A stretch of 44,516 nucleotides of DNA, from positions 108,913-153,428 of the forward strand of contig MKVE01000017.1 of assembly GCA_001898785.1 (NCBI GenBank), given 5' to 3'. Source of the DNA: Chryseobacterium sp. 36-9. GTDB lineage: Bacteria > Bacteroidota > Bacteroidia > Flavobacteriales > Weeksellaceae. Both the position numbers and the translations under genes were made by a program. Below, piece by piece: positions 1 through 7,000 of the stretch; within the stretch, counting starts at the first letter, position 1, and the number at the start of each line of letters is the position of its first letter. The notes beneath the pieces are model-generated. The model saw nothing but the letters and a program-made list of their open reading frames with translations. It did no database searches and had not been told where the DNA came from.

Positions 1-2
1 AG

Positions 3-224
3 TCATTATTCGTAGCTGCTATCGCTGCTGTTGCTCTTGTAGCTTGTAAAAAAACTGAAAACGTAGAAACTGCATCTGCTGATTCTGCTGTAGTAGATTC
101 TTCTGCTGCAACTCTTGATTCTGCTGCTGCTAAAGTTGATTCTGCTGCTGTAAAAGTTGATTCTGCTGCTGCTAAAGTAGAAGGAGCTGCTAAAAAAGTT
201 GATTCAGCTGCTGCTAAAAAATAA
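3..224 (+). CDS. Ala-rich repeat lipoprotein (5' end cut by window)
   Basis: The reading frame enters the window already open and stops at 222-224. The visible 73 residues begin inside a hydrophobic signal segment that ends in a lipobox-like LVAC, followed by KK. This suggests a lipidated periplasmic or outer-membrane protein. The rest is low-complexity Ala/Lys/Val/Asp/Ser. From 117 to 221 it consists of five exact-length 21-bp units encoding a seven-residue repeat (DSAAAKV, DSAAVKV, DSAAAKV, EGAAKKV, DSAAAKK). A strict heptad of this kind would form a long amphipathic helix or coiled coil, somewhat as in Lpp-like small lipoproteins; that comparison is inference. Only a few codons are missing upstream if the signal peptide has normal length. 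A strong terminator follows 23 bases later. Function unknown. Confidence 0.8.
   Translation, partial: SLFVAAIAAVALVACKKTENVETASADSAVVDSSAATLDSAAAKVDSAAVKVDSAAAKVEGAAKKVDSAAAKK
117..221 (+). repeat. Five tandem 21-bp coding repeats
   Basis: Units start at 117, 138, 159, 180 and 201. All have the same length and keep frame. The first three are nearly identical; the fourth (EGAAKKV) is the most diverged. Tandem repeats of this kind can gain or lose units by slippage without breaking the frame. Confidence 0.85.
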
Positions 225-247
225 TCTTAACCCTGTTAAGAATTATA

Positions 248-277
248 AACCGCTTCTTTTAGAGGCGGTTTTTTTAT
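248..277. terminator. Bidirectional intrinsic terminator
   Basis: A 10-bp stem (248-257 with 261-270, one G-T pair) has a TTT loop and is followed by a run of T. It ends the lipoprotein transcript. The T run overlaps the stop codon of the convergent methyltransferase gene, so it probably serves both directions. Confidence 0.85.
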
Positions 278-1044
278 TTGTCTAATTTCTGTCTCAGAAT
301 TTCGTAGCAAGTAATGGCAGCAGCGTTACTCAGGTTAAGAGAATCAATAGTTCCGGACATTGGAATCAACACATTTTCTCCTTTTCCTTTCCAGAAGTCA
401 CTCAAACCTGAATGTTCTGTTCCAAATAAAACAGCAGATTTGGCAGTCAAATCTTTCTCCTGAATAGGTTTTGCATCATCACTCATAAAAGTAGTGAAAA
501 TGTTGTAGTCATTGATTTTTAAGAATTCTAAAGTTTCTTCATTAGAAGCCTGGAAAATATTCATCCCGAAAAGACAACCAACACTTGAGCGGATAACGTT
601 TGGGTTGTAGAAGTCCGTTCTTGTATCGGTAACAATCAAAGCGTTTATTCCAAATGCTTCGCAACTTCTTAGGATTGCTCCAAGATTTCCCGGTTTCTCC
701 ACACTTTCTAAAATGATGATTGCCGAATCTTGTTTCGGTTTGAATTCATCAAGATTCCTTTGTTCTAATTTATAAATTCCTATAATTCCTTCGGTTGTTC
801 CGCGATAGGCGATTTTTTCATAAATCTTTTCCGAGACAAAATGAATTTTGGAATCGGGCAATATTCCTTTGAAAATAGTTTCGCAGATAAAATATTCTTC
901 CGGCTGATTTCCGAAATGTAATGCGCGTTCGTTTTCCTGCTGACCTTCTACGATGAAAACACCGGCTTTTCTTCTGTCCTGGTTTTTGGATAGAAGTCGG
1001 GTCAATCTTTTTATTTTTTCGTTTTGAAGGCTTTCTATGAGCAT
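274..1044 (-). CDS. TrmH/SpoU family RNA 2'-O-methyltransferase
   Basis: This 256-residue protein has the SpoU fold: an N-terminal RNA-binding substrate domain (about 1-95) and a C-terminal trefoil-knot SAM domain. Family motifs are visible: motif 1 NLGAILRSCEAFG (120-132) with the conserved Asn and Arg, motif 2 LFGTEHSGLS (206-215), and motif 3 IPMSGTIDSLNLSNAAAI (227-244). Enzymes of this family methylate ribose 2'-OH groups in rRNA or tRNA. The exact target cannot be read from sequence; RlmB-like or TsnR-like activity is possible. The start MLIESLQNEKIKRL matches the usual family start. A TANNTTTG promoter box sits 14 bases upstream. The gene is monocistronic and convergent with the lipoprotein gene. 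Confidence 0.93.
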   Translation of the reverse strand: MLIESLQNEKIKRLTRLLSKNQDRRKAGVFIVEGQQENERALHFGNQPEEYFICETIFKGILPDSKIHFVSEKIYEKIAYRGTTEGIIGIYKLEQRNLDEFKPKQDSAIIILESVEKPGNLGAILRSCEAFGINALIVTDTRTDFYNPNVIRSSVGCLFGMNIFQASNEETLEFLKINDYNIFTTFMSDDAKPIQEKDLTAKSAVLFGTEHSGLSDFWKGKGENVLIPMSGTIDSLNLSNAAAITCYEILRQKLDK

Positions 1045-1058
1045 TTTTATATTTTTTG

Positions 1059-1066
1059 CAAATGTA
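1059..1066 (-). promoter_or_regulatory. Promoter -7 box for the SpoU methyltransferase gene
   Basis: The minus strand reads TACATTTG, matching the Bacteroidota -7 consensus TANNTTTG, 14 bases before the ATG. I found no clear TTG at -33. Confidence 0.45.
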
Positions 1067-1127
1067 CAAAGTAGTTATGAATGATGCGTTATGAGTCGTG
1101 AAATGAATTTTTGACTAATATTTAACT

Positions 1128-1213
1128 CTGCGCAGTGCGTGAGGGATAGTAACGGAAATCCTTTTTGAACGCCCATGCGTTCAAAAAGATTGCAGTGGAT
1201 AGCCCGGCCCGAG
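1128..1213 (-). repeat. Dispersed structured intergenic repeat, copy 1
   Basis: The centre is a perfect 12-bp hairpin (1161-1172 with 1177-1188, loop CCAT). It is flanked by arms that recur in the element at 38832-38907. Read on the minus strand, TCCACTGCAAT (1189-1199) lies before the hairpin and a 17-nt arm beginning GGATTTCC (1145-1161) after it. Against the second copy, 9 of 11 and 14 of 17 bases agree, while the central hairpin is entirely different. It fills most of the gap between two divergent genes. Confidence 0.65.
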
Positions 1214-1276
1214 CTGTTGCATTGCTGAAGGCGAGGGACACGTCCAAATTGTTATAATGAGAAGATAAAAAATATC

Positions 1277-1284
1277 TATCTTTG
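1277..1284 (+). promoter_or_regulatory. Promoter -7 box for lptB (near-leaderless)
   Basis: TATCTTTG matches TANNTTTG and ends only four bases before the lptB ATG at 1289. Transcription would therefore start at or just before the start codon. A TTG at 1249-1251 could be the -33 element, but the 25-base gap is longer than usual. Confidence 0.5.
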
Positions 1285-1288
1285 TTTT

Positions 1289-2017
1289 ATGATTTTACGA
1301 GGAGAAAATTTAATCAAGGAATACGGACCGAAAAAGGTGGTAAAAGGCGTGTCGTTGGAGGTTCAACAAGGTGAAATTGTCGGACTTTTGGGGCCAAACG
1401 GAGCAGGAAAAACAACATCTTTTTATATGATTGTAGGATTGGTGAAGCCAACCTTGGGCAATGTATTTCTGGATGATCAGAATATCACACAAGATGCGAT
1501 GTACAGGCGAGCGCAGAAAGGAATCGGTTATCTCGCGCAGGAAGCTTCGGTTTTCAGGAAGCTATCTGTTGAAGATAATATCCTGGGTGTTTTGCAACTG
1601 ACGAAGCTATCTAAAAAGGAGCAGAGAAAAAAATGTGATGAATTGATTGAAGAATTCCACCTGGAACACGTTCGTAAAAATCGAGGTGATCTGCTTTCCG
1701 GAGGTGAAAGACGTAGAACGGAAATTGCACGTTGTCTGGCAACAAGTCCGAATTTTATCCTTCTGGATGAGCCTTTTGCAGGCGTTGACCCGATTGCGGT
1801 AGAAGATATTCAGAAAATTGTAAGGTCTCTCGTAGAGAAAAATATCGGAATTCTGATCACCGATCACAACGTTCAGCAGACTTTGGCGATTACCAACAAA
1901 ACTTATATTATGTTCGAAGGGAAAATCCTGAAAGAAGGTTTGCCGGAAGATCTTGCCAATGACCCGGAAGTGAGACAGGCTTATCTTGGAGAAAACTTCA
2001 GGTTTGAAAAGTTTTAG
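1289..2017 (+). CDS. lptB: LPS export ABC transporter ATP-binding protein LptB
   Basis: This 242-residue cytoplasmic ATPase powers LptFG extraction of lipopolysaccharide from the inner membrane. All ABC motifs are present: Walker A GPNGAGKT (35-42), Q-loop Gln84, signature LSGGE (136-140), Walker B FILLDEP (156-162) and switch His193. The beginning [13 protein letters not shown] and the segment [15 protein letters not shown] at the end are typical of LptB rather than of other ABC ATPases. No lptA, lptC, lptF or lptG lies beside it. It is transcribed alone, with a putative near-leaderless promoter and a hairpin terminator about 45 bases downstream. Confidence 0.95.
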   Translation: MILRGENLIKEYGPKKVVKGVSLEVQQGEIVGLLGPNGAGKTTSFYMIVGLVKPTLGNVFLDDQNITQDAMYRRAQKGIGYLAQEASVFRKLSVEDNILGVLQLTKLSKKEQRKKCDELIEEFHLEHVRKNRGDLLSGGERRRTEIARCLATSPNFILLDEPFAGVDPIAVEDIQKIVRSLVEKNIGILITDHNVQQTLAITNKTYIMFEGKILKEGLPEDLANDPEVRQAYLGENFRFEKF

Positions 2018-2025
2018 ATTGTATC

Positions 2026-2125
2026 GCAAAGGCGGACATTTTAAATTTGTTATAAATATATAAAGTCGCAAAGGAAAACTTGGCGGCTTTTTTATTGCTC
2101 AAATCAAATATTTCTGCGCCTTTGC
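2026..2125. repeat. Relic inverted repeat of a GCAAAGGCG family
   Basis: A perfect 9-bp inverted repeat, GCAAAGGCG (2026-2034) and CGCCTTTGC (2117-2125), flanks the 82-base interior. A third partial copy (GTCGCAAAGG) lies near 2065. It resembles the CGCAAAGGCGC-type palindromic repeats I recall between genes in this group; that link is from memory. Confidence 0.4.
2062..2093 (+). terminator. Probable terminator of lptB
   Basis: An 8-bp stem (2062-2069 with 2083-2090, one T-G pair) with a 13-base loop is followed by TTT. It is weaker than the other terminators here. Confidence 0.5.
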
Positions 2126-2152
2126 AAAAAAAAAATTATTCAAAAATCCTAC

Positions 2153-2168
2153 TGACAAACTATTGTCA
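2153..2168. promoter_or_regulatory. Perfect TGACAA-N4-TTGTCA palindrome, candidate operator
   Basis: Perfect 6-bp arms with an ACTA spacer lie 41 bases before the DinB start codon. The right arm contains TTG, possibly the -33 element, with the -7 match TAAATTTG at 2180-2187. A repressor bound here would block the promoter. No regulator is identified. Confidence 0.4.
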
Positions 2169-2179
2169 CAACAGCGTTA

Positions 2180-2187
2180 TAAATTTG
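2180..2187 (+). promoter_or_regulatory. Promoter -7 box for the DinB-family gene
   Basis: TAAATTTG matches TANNTTTG and ends 21 bases before the ATG at 2209. This supports that ATG over upstream in-frame starts. The gap to the TTG at 2163-2165 is 14 bases, shorter than normal. Confidence 0.5.
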
Positions 2188-2208
2188 TATCAAATAAAAC
2201 AAACTATT

Positions 2209-2688
2209 ATGAACGCAAACGCAAAAGTCCTTGACTCACAACAACTTTTAATCCATTGGCAAGGCCACAGAAATCTGACCAGAAGAGTGATTGAAGCTTT
2301 TCCCGAGAAAGATTTATTCGAATTCTCGATTGGTGGAATGAGACCGTTTTCAAAATTAGCTCTTGAACTGATTGCTATTGGCGGACCAGCCCTGAAATCT
2401 ATTGTTGAAGGGACAATTAATAAATTCGATGAAACTTTCAACCCCACAACCAAAGATGAGCTTTTGGCAAAATGGGATGAAGAAACGGAAACGATTAATG
2501 AATACTTTAGCCAAATTACAGAGGAAAGATTTCAGGAGACATTCAATTTATTTGGACAATATGAGTTTCCGGTTTATCAAAACATTCTTTATTTTGTGGA
2601 CAACGAGATTCATCACCGCGGTCAGGGTTATGTTTACCTGAGAGCTTTGGGAATTGAACCTCCGTTTTTCTGGGAAAGAGAAAGATAA
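2209..2688 (+). CDS. DinB-family four-helix protein
   Basis: I chose the ATG at 2209 (MNANAKVLDS, 159 residues). The 43-residue in-frame extension upstream is compositionally odd and crosses the promoter. The four-helix DinB/YfiT-like fold is indicated by the C-terminal helix motif DNEIHHRGQGYVYLRALG (131-148). Members are often metal-binding, thiol-dependent or detoxifying proteins, and some are damage-inducible. The classical metal site uses one His in helix 2 and an H-x3-H pair in the last helix. Here the second-helix His is absent and the first His of the pair is Asn132, so only His136 clearly remains. Metal binding is therefore doubtful. The gene is single and convergent with the WYL regulator gene. 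Confidence 0.85.
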   Translation: MNANAKVLDSQQLLIHWQGHRNLTRRVIEAFPEKDLFEFSIGGMRPFSKLALELIAIGGPALKSIVEGTINKFDETFNPTTKDELLAKWDEETETINEYFSQITEERFQETFNLFGQYEFPVYQNILYFVDNEIHHRGQGYVYLRALGIEPPFFWERER

Positions 2689-2710
2689 TTTTATACGCTT
2701 GATTTGATTT

Positions 2711-2742
2711 TAAAGTCTGCTTTTTGGCAGACTTTATTTTTT
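2711..2742. terminator. Bidirectional terminator
   Basis: A perfect 10-bp stem (2711-2720 with 2727-2736) with loop TTTTTG is followed by TTTT. It serves the DinB gene, and it overlaps the stop codon of the convergent WYL gene at 2734. Confidence 0.85.
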
Positions 2743-3696
2743 GTTCAATTGATTAGAAATTTTACTAATTAAATCATTCATCGTATCTTTGAGATATTCA
2801 GGTTCAAGGATTTCCGCAAAATCTGCAAACGTAATTAGCCAGCGCGGAAAACCTTCATCGATCCACTCAGTTTCAAAGGTCATCAGCATCCGGTTACCAC
2901 TTTCTTCTTCAGAAATCAATCCATAATATTTTTTAGAATTAACCAGAAAAGGCAGGATTTTTTTCTCAACCAAAAGTTTAACACTCACTTTTTGATTCTT
3001 TGATTTTTTTCGGTAATCTCCAACATTTCCATATTCTTGATGAAAGGAATTCTGAGTTTTCTCGATTTTCAAAATTCTATCTACACGAAATTGTCGGAAA
3101 TCCTTTCGCATTGTACAAAACGCCATCATATACCAGTAATTGACTTCGTAGAAAATACCAACCGCTTCGATAATTCTTTCGCTAGCCTCGTCTTTTACAT
3201 TTTTATAACTGATTTTTAACTGGTTCTTTTCGGCAATGCTTTCCAGAATTATTGGAATAATATTTTTGACATTGTCAGAATTTTTCGGGCGATAGGAATA
3301 GATGTCAATTTGATTCTCAATAGTCGTAACCAGATGTTTCTCCGAGTTTCTGATGACTGCTTTCACTTTTTCCATTGCGGAATTGTAATGAGAGTCGAGA
3401 CTTTCATGAGAAAACTTCTGCATCAGTTTTTCTGCAGTAATGAAACTTAGAACTTCTTCTTTTGTGAACATCACGGGTGGAAGTTTGTAACCATCCACCA
3501 AAGAATATCCGGAACCAGCTTCTCCAAAAATCGGAATTCCTGCATTTTCCAAAGTCTTGATATCTCTGTAAATCGTCCTGATGCTGACATCAAATTTATC
3601 TGCCAAATCCTGTGCTCGGACAATCGATTTGGTTTGCAGTTGTGTTAGAATCGAAGTAACTCGGTCTATTTTTTTAATGTAATGGTCTTCATTCAT
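2734..3696 (-). CDS. WYL-domain transcriptional regulator (HTH_11, YafY-like)
   Basis: This 320-residue protein has an N-terminal winged helix-turn-helix (about 10-65; SIVRAQDLADKFDVSIRTIYR followed by DIKTLENAGIPI) and a C-terminal WYL ligand-sensing region, including the IEAVGIFYEVNYWYMMAFC stretch. WYL regulators usually sense nucleotides, nucleic acid or small effectors. The ATG lies inside the last codons of the ABC transporter gene: an ATGAATGA overlap of eight bases couples the two. It therefore probably controls the exporter or responds to the same compound. The target is inferred from the operon only. Confidence 0.88.
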   Translation of the reverse strand: MNEDHYIKKIDRVTSILTQLQTKSIVRAQDLADKFDVSIRTIYRDIKTLENAGIPIFGEAGSGYSLVDGYKLPPVMFTKEEVLSFITAEKLMQKFSHESLDSHYNSAMEKVKAVIRNSEKHLVTTIENQIDIYSYRPKNSDNVKNIIPIILESIAEKNQLKISYKNVKDEASERIIEAVGIFYEVNYWYMMAFCTMRKDFRQFRVDRILKIEKTQNSFHQEYGNVGDYRKKSKNQKVSVKLLVEKKILPFLVNSKKYYGLISEEESGNRMLMTFETEWIDEGFPRWLITFADFAEILEPEYLKDTMNDLISKISNQLNKK

Positions 3697-5497
3697 CTTT
3701 ATAAGTTTTCACCAATCTATCCAGATTCAGACTCCTGGCAGACGCATCGAAAATTTCTCGGTAAGTTCCATCTTTTTCGTACAATTCTTCGTGCGTTCCG
3801 TTTTCCACAACTTCGCCTTTTTTCATCACGTAAATCATATCAGAATCTAAAATTTGCGACAACGAATGTGAAATAATAATCACAGTTCTGTCTTTTTTAA
3901 TCGCATCCAGAGAGTTTTTGATTTGCTCCGTTGCAATCGCGTCCAGACTTGCAGTGGGTTCATCCAGAAAAATAATCGGTGGGTTTTTCAGGAATAATCT
4001 TGCAATGGCAATTCTCTGTTGCTGGCCGCCGGAAAGTTGCGTAGCGTCGTGATTATAACCATCCGGCAAATCCAAAATCTGCTCGTGAAGATAAGCTTTT
4101 GTAGCTGCTTCTTTGATTTCGTCCAAAGTGGCTTCCAGATTTCCATAACGGATATTATCTTCAATACTTCCTTTGAAAATGTGATTTTTCTGAAGAACCA
4201 AACCGAGGTCATCACGCAGATAATCATTATCAAAATCATTCAGATTATTGCCATCCAAAAGGATTTCTCCGGAATCAGGTTCGTAAAACTTACAAAGCAA
4301 ATTGATAACTGTTGATTTTCCAGCACCACTCAATCCAACCAAAGCGGTCGTTTTTCCATTTTGTATTTTAAGCGAAACATTTTTCAAGGCTTTCATACCG
4401 TTAGGATAAGTGAAATCCACGTTTTTGATTTCAAAGTTACCTTGAATTGGAATATTATCAATCGTTCCGTTAGGTTCGGTTTCGTCGTCGTCATTTAGGA
4501 TTTCAAAATAACCTTCGGCATAAATAAAAGCATCATTCATATCATCATAAATCCTGTGAAGCTGGCGAATCGGCGCAGAAACGTTATTGAACAACATAAT
4601 GTGAAGCATAATCGCACCAATCGTCATTTGCTGGTCAAGCACCAGATAAACCGTCAAAAGGATAATCAAAACGACACCAAATTGCTCGATAAAAGTTTTC
4701 AAACCATCGAAAATAAAACTCGTTCTGCGCGTGTACAACTGGCTTTCCATCAAATGCATCTGGAGATTGTACTGTTTTCTGCCTTCAAATTTTTCACGGA
4801 CAAAACTCTTAATCACCATTATGGAATTGATAAGATTCAGAAGTCCGGATGTTTTTTGTTCCCGTTGATTTCTTAAAGTCCGTCTTACATTTCCTAATTT
4901 TTTAGCTTGCCTCGAGGTTACATAAAAGTAAATCGGAATTACAAAAGTCGAAACCAAACCAACGTAAAGATTCTGCATATACATTACAATCAAAGCAATA
5001 ATGGCAGTTGAAAATAAGGGCAAAATATCAATGAAAAAATTTTGAACCAATTTTGTCAAGCTTTCAATTCCTCTGTCGATGCGGATTTGAAGTTTTCCTG
5101 ATTCGTGTCTATCGTCGTTATAATAAGCAATTCGGTAGGTTAGAATTTTGTCAATCGCCGCTTGTGCCAATTCTGAACTAACATTAATTCGGATCTTTTC
5201 GCCATAAAATTTCTGACCAAACTGAATGAAAATATTGGCTAATTCTTTTCCTAAAAGTATAATTGAAATCAGAATCAAAACGTGAATCCCTTCCGACATC
5301 GGATGTGGAAGCTGCGTCAGCTTAGTTACTTCATCAACCGTATATTTCAAGACAATCGGATTCACCTGCGCAAACAAAGCACCGATAAAAGTCAAAGCCA
5401 GAGTCCCGAAAACCATCCATTTGTAAGGTTTTATAAAACTTTTTAGCTGATTGAAAATATGGATGAGATTGGTTGTTTTCTGAAAAGGTTTTTTCAT
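3689..5497 (-). CDS. ABC exporter, fused permease and ATPase
   Basis: This 602-residue half-transporter is of the MsbA/BmrA type. Residues about 25-330 form the six-helix membrane domain. The nucleotide-binding domain carries Walker A GLSGAGKST (388-396), signature LSGGQ (488-492), Walker B IIFLDEP (508-514) and His544. It would work as a homodimer pumping lipids, drugs or peptides outward; the substrate cannot be assigned. It is the first gene of an operon with the WYL regulator, whose start overlaps its stop. Exporter/regulator pairs of this layout often deal with toxic compounds, but nothing here proves it. Confidence 0.92.
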   Translation of the reverse strand: MKKPFQKTTNLIHIFNQLKSFIKPYKWMVFGTLALTFIGALFAQVNPIVLKYTVDEVTKLTQLPHPMSEGIHVLILISIILLGKELANIFIQFGQKFYGEKIRINVSSELAQAAIDKILTYRIAYYNDDRHESGKLQIRIDRGIESLTKLVQNFFIDILPLFSTAIIALIVMYMQNLYVGLVSTFVIPIYFYVTSRQAKKLGNVRRTLRNQREQKTSGLLNLINSIMVIKSFVREKFEGRKQYNLQMHLMESQLYTRRTSFIFDGLKTFIEQFGVVLIILLTVYLVLDQQMTIGAIMLHIMLFNNVSAPIRQLHRIYDDMNDAFIYAEGYFEILNDDDETEPNGTIDNIPIQGNFEIKNVDFTYPNGMKALKNVSLKIQNGKTTALVGLSGAGKSTVINLLCKFYEPDSGEILLDGNNLNDFDNDYLRDDLGLVLQKNHIFKGSIEDNIRYGNLEATLDEIKEAATKAYLHEQILDLPDGYNHDATQLSGGQQQRIAIARLFLKNPPIIFLDEPTASLDAIATEQIKNSLDAIKKDRTVIIISHSLSQILDSDMIYVMKKGEVVENGTHEELYEKDGTYREIFDASARSLNLDRLVKTYKDE

Positions 5498-5533
5498 TAC
5501 AGCAAGTTAAGAATTAATTTAAAATTACTTAGA

Positions 5534-5699
5534 CATATAGAGGTTTAACAGTTAAGTTTTATATTAATTAATTTCAAAAGTCACGTAAGGGCACTTTAGT
5601 TATAAAATCAAAGATTTTAATCTTTAGTGAACTTTGTTTTCAATATAAATATCTTTCTAAAGTGACTTAAGTGTTTTAAAATTCTACTGTATCTATATG
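5534..5699. repeat. About 166-bp nested imperfect palindrome
   Basis: Three sets of inverted arms are nested. CATATAGA (5534-5541) pairs with TCTATATG (5692-5699). CACGTAAG (5582-5589) pairs with CTTAAGTG (5666-5673), 7 of 8 bases. CACTTTAG (5592-5599) pairs perfectly with CTAAAGTG (5657-5664). Inside is a further palindrome, AAAGATT-TT-AATCTTT (5610-5625). It fills the gap between the divergent exporter and adenosyltransferase genes. It may be a MITE-like element or a structured leader. It lacks the conserved features of a cobalamin riboswitch. Confidence 0.6.
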
Positions 5700-5745
5700 G
5701 TTCAAAAATAAAAACCTTAATTTTAAACTTTCGTAAAAAGAAACA

Positions 5746-6318
5746 ATGAAAATATATACAAAAACAGGTGACAAAGGTGAAACCGGACTTTATGGCGGAA
5801 GTAGAATCTCCAAAGCCAGCGCAAGAGTAGAATCTTATGGAAACATCGATGAACTGAATGCTAATATTGGTGTTGCAAAATCACATATCGAAGATGAGAA
5901 TATCATTGCTCAGCTTAAGAAAATTCAGTTTGATTTGTTTACCGTTGGTTCAGAAGCTTCAACACCGATTGATAAATTGTTTTTGGCTAATGGAAAAGCA
6001 CGGCTTCCACTTGTGATTTCTGATAAAGAAATTGAAGAATTGGAAACTTGGATGGACGAAATGGAAGAGAAAGTTGAGCCTTTGCAATATTTCATTTTAC
6101 CCGGAGGCGGAAAAGCGGCGACTTTTCTTCACGTGGCGAGAACGGTTTGCAGACGTGCAGAACGTAGTTTGGTTTTTCTCAATCAGTCGGAAGAAGTACG
6201 AGTGGAATTAATCAAATATCTGAACCGCTTGTCGGATTACCTTTTTGTTTTGGCAAGATATGTTTCAAAATTGAATAATGAGCCGGAGGAATATTGGAAT
6301 CCGAATGATAGAAGTTAG
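5746..6318 (+). CDS. Cob(I)alamin adenosyltransferase, PduO/MMAB type
   Basis: This 190-residue cytoplasmic enzyme transfers the adenosyl group of ATP to cob(I)alamin to make adenosylcobalamin. The N-terminal ATP-binding signature YTKTGDKGETGLYGGSRISK (4-23), the SYGNIDELNANIG segment (30-42), PGGGKAATFLHVARTVCRRA (119-138) and NRLSDYLF (160-167) are the family's conserved blocks. Length is normal. It heads a tight run with an unknown secreted protein and thiamine pyrophosphokinase. Adenosylcobalamin serves methylmalonyl-CoA mutase and similar enzymes, none of which is in this window. A long palindrome lies just upstream. Confidence 0.94.
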   Translation: MKIYTKTGDKGETGLYGGSRISKASARVESYGNIDELNANIGVAKSHIEDENIIAQLKKIQFDLFTVGSEASTPIDKLFLANGKARLPLVISDKEIEELETWMDEMEEKVEPLQYFILPGGGKAATFLHVARTVCRRAERSLVFLNQSEEVRVELIKYLNRLSDYLFVLARYVSKLNNEPEEYWNPNDRS

Positions 6319-6337
6319 ATTGAAATATATTCTATCA

Positions 6338-7000
6338 ATGAAAAAATTTTTTCTATTAATTATTTTATTTTGTTCAAATTTTATTTTTTCTCAGAAATTT
6401 GAAACAGAAAGTCTTGTGGATAGTTTCACAAAAGATTTCATTCCTAAAGAGTTTAAGTATTATAATTTATTAAATAAAAGTTTTAGAGCAGATTTTGATG
6501 TCGATTATCTGAATGAATCAATTGAAGATTCAGGACTTAAAATTCCATTTTTTAGAAAAGATGATTTTTTTAATTCTAAAACTGAGATTGATTGGAATGA
6601 TTATAATTTGGAGAAGGCGTATGTTTTTTCAGATGATAAAATCCCCAAATTTAAAAATGCAATTTATGAGTATATTTTAGTTGACAAAAAAATAAGTCAA
6701 GAGAAATTTGACAGCATTATCAGTAATAAAAAATACAATCAAATTGTTGTAAAGGTAAATCCTAATTGGAGTAAAGATAAGCAAGTAAAAGAATGTCATA
6801 AAGAATTAAAAAATCAGGAAGACCAAGTTGAGAAGGAAAATCGTGATTTTTATTCAATTTCGAATCCCATTTTTTCTATAGATAAGAAGTTTGCAATAAT
6901 TTATTACAGAGATTGTTGTCACACAAATGGTTACTTGTATTTTTATTCGGATAATAAATGGCAACAATATTTAGAATTTTATAAATTAATAAGCAATTGA
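6338..7000 (+). CDS. Unknown secreted protein
   Basis: The start is taken at MKKFFLLIILFCSNFIFSQ, a clear signal peptide that ends in the SQ common in this group. This gives 220 residues. The in-frame upstream extension overlaps the adenosyltransferase gene and has no signal-like start, so it is rejected. The mature part is rich in Lys, Asp, Phe and Tyr. The motif NPIFSIDKKFAIIYYRDCCH near the C-terminus has an adjacent Cys pair and recalls Bacteroidota secreted proteins of unknown function. The gene is visibly more AT-rich than its neighbours. It sits between two cofactor genes, 19 bases after one and overlapping the other by four bases, so it may be an insertion into an older pair. Confidence 0.8.
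   Translation: MKKFFLLIILFCSNFIFSQKFETESLVDSFTKDFIPKEFKYYNLLNKSFRADFDVDYLNESIEDSGLKIPFFRKDDFFNSKTEIDWNDYNLEKAYVFSDDKIPKFKNAIYEYILVDKKISQEKFDSIISNKKYNQIVVKVNPNWSKDKQVKECHKELKNQEDQVEKENRDFYSISNPIFSIDKKFAIIYYRDCCHTNGYLYFYSDNKWQQYLEFYKLISN

Noticed and set aside
117-221. Tandem 21-bp repeats as a CRISPR array
   Set aside because: There are no spacers; the units are contiguous, in frame and encode a protein repeat.
2080-2208. Upstream start for the DinB-family protein
   Set aside because: The extension crosses a promoter box and a palindrome and is not part of the family fold.
5498-5745. Cobalamin riboswitch before the adenosyltransferase gene
   Set aside because: The region is a palindrome without the conserved B12-box or the expected GC-rich helices.
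6900-7000. TPP riboswitch before thiamine diphosphokinase
   Set aside because: The gene start lies inside the preceding coding sequence; no THI-box elements are present.
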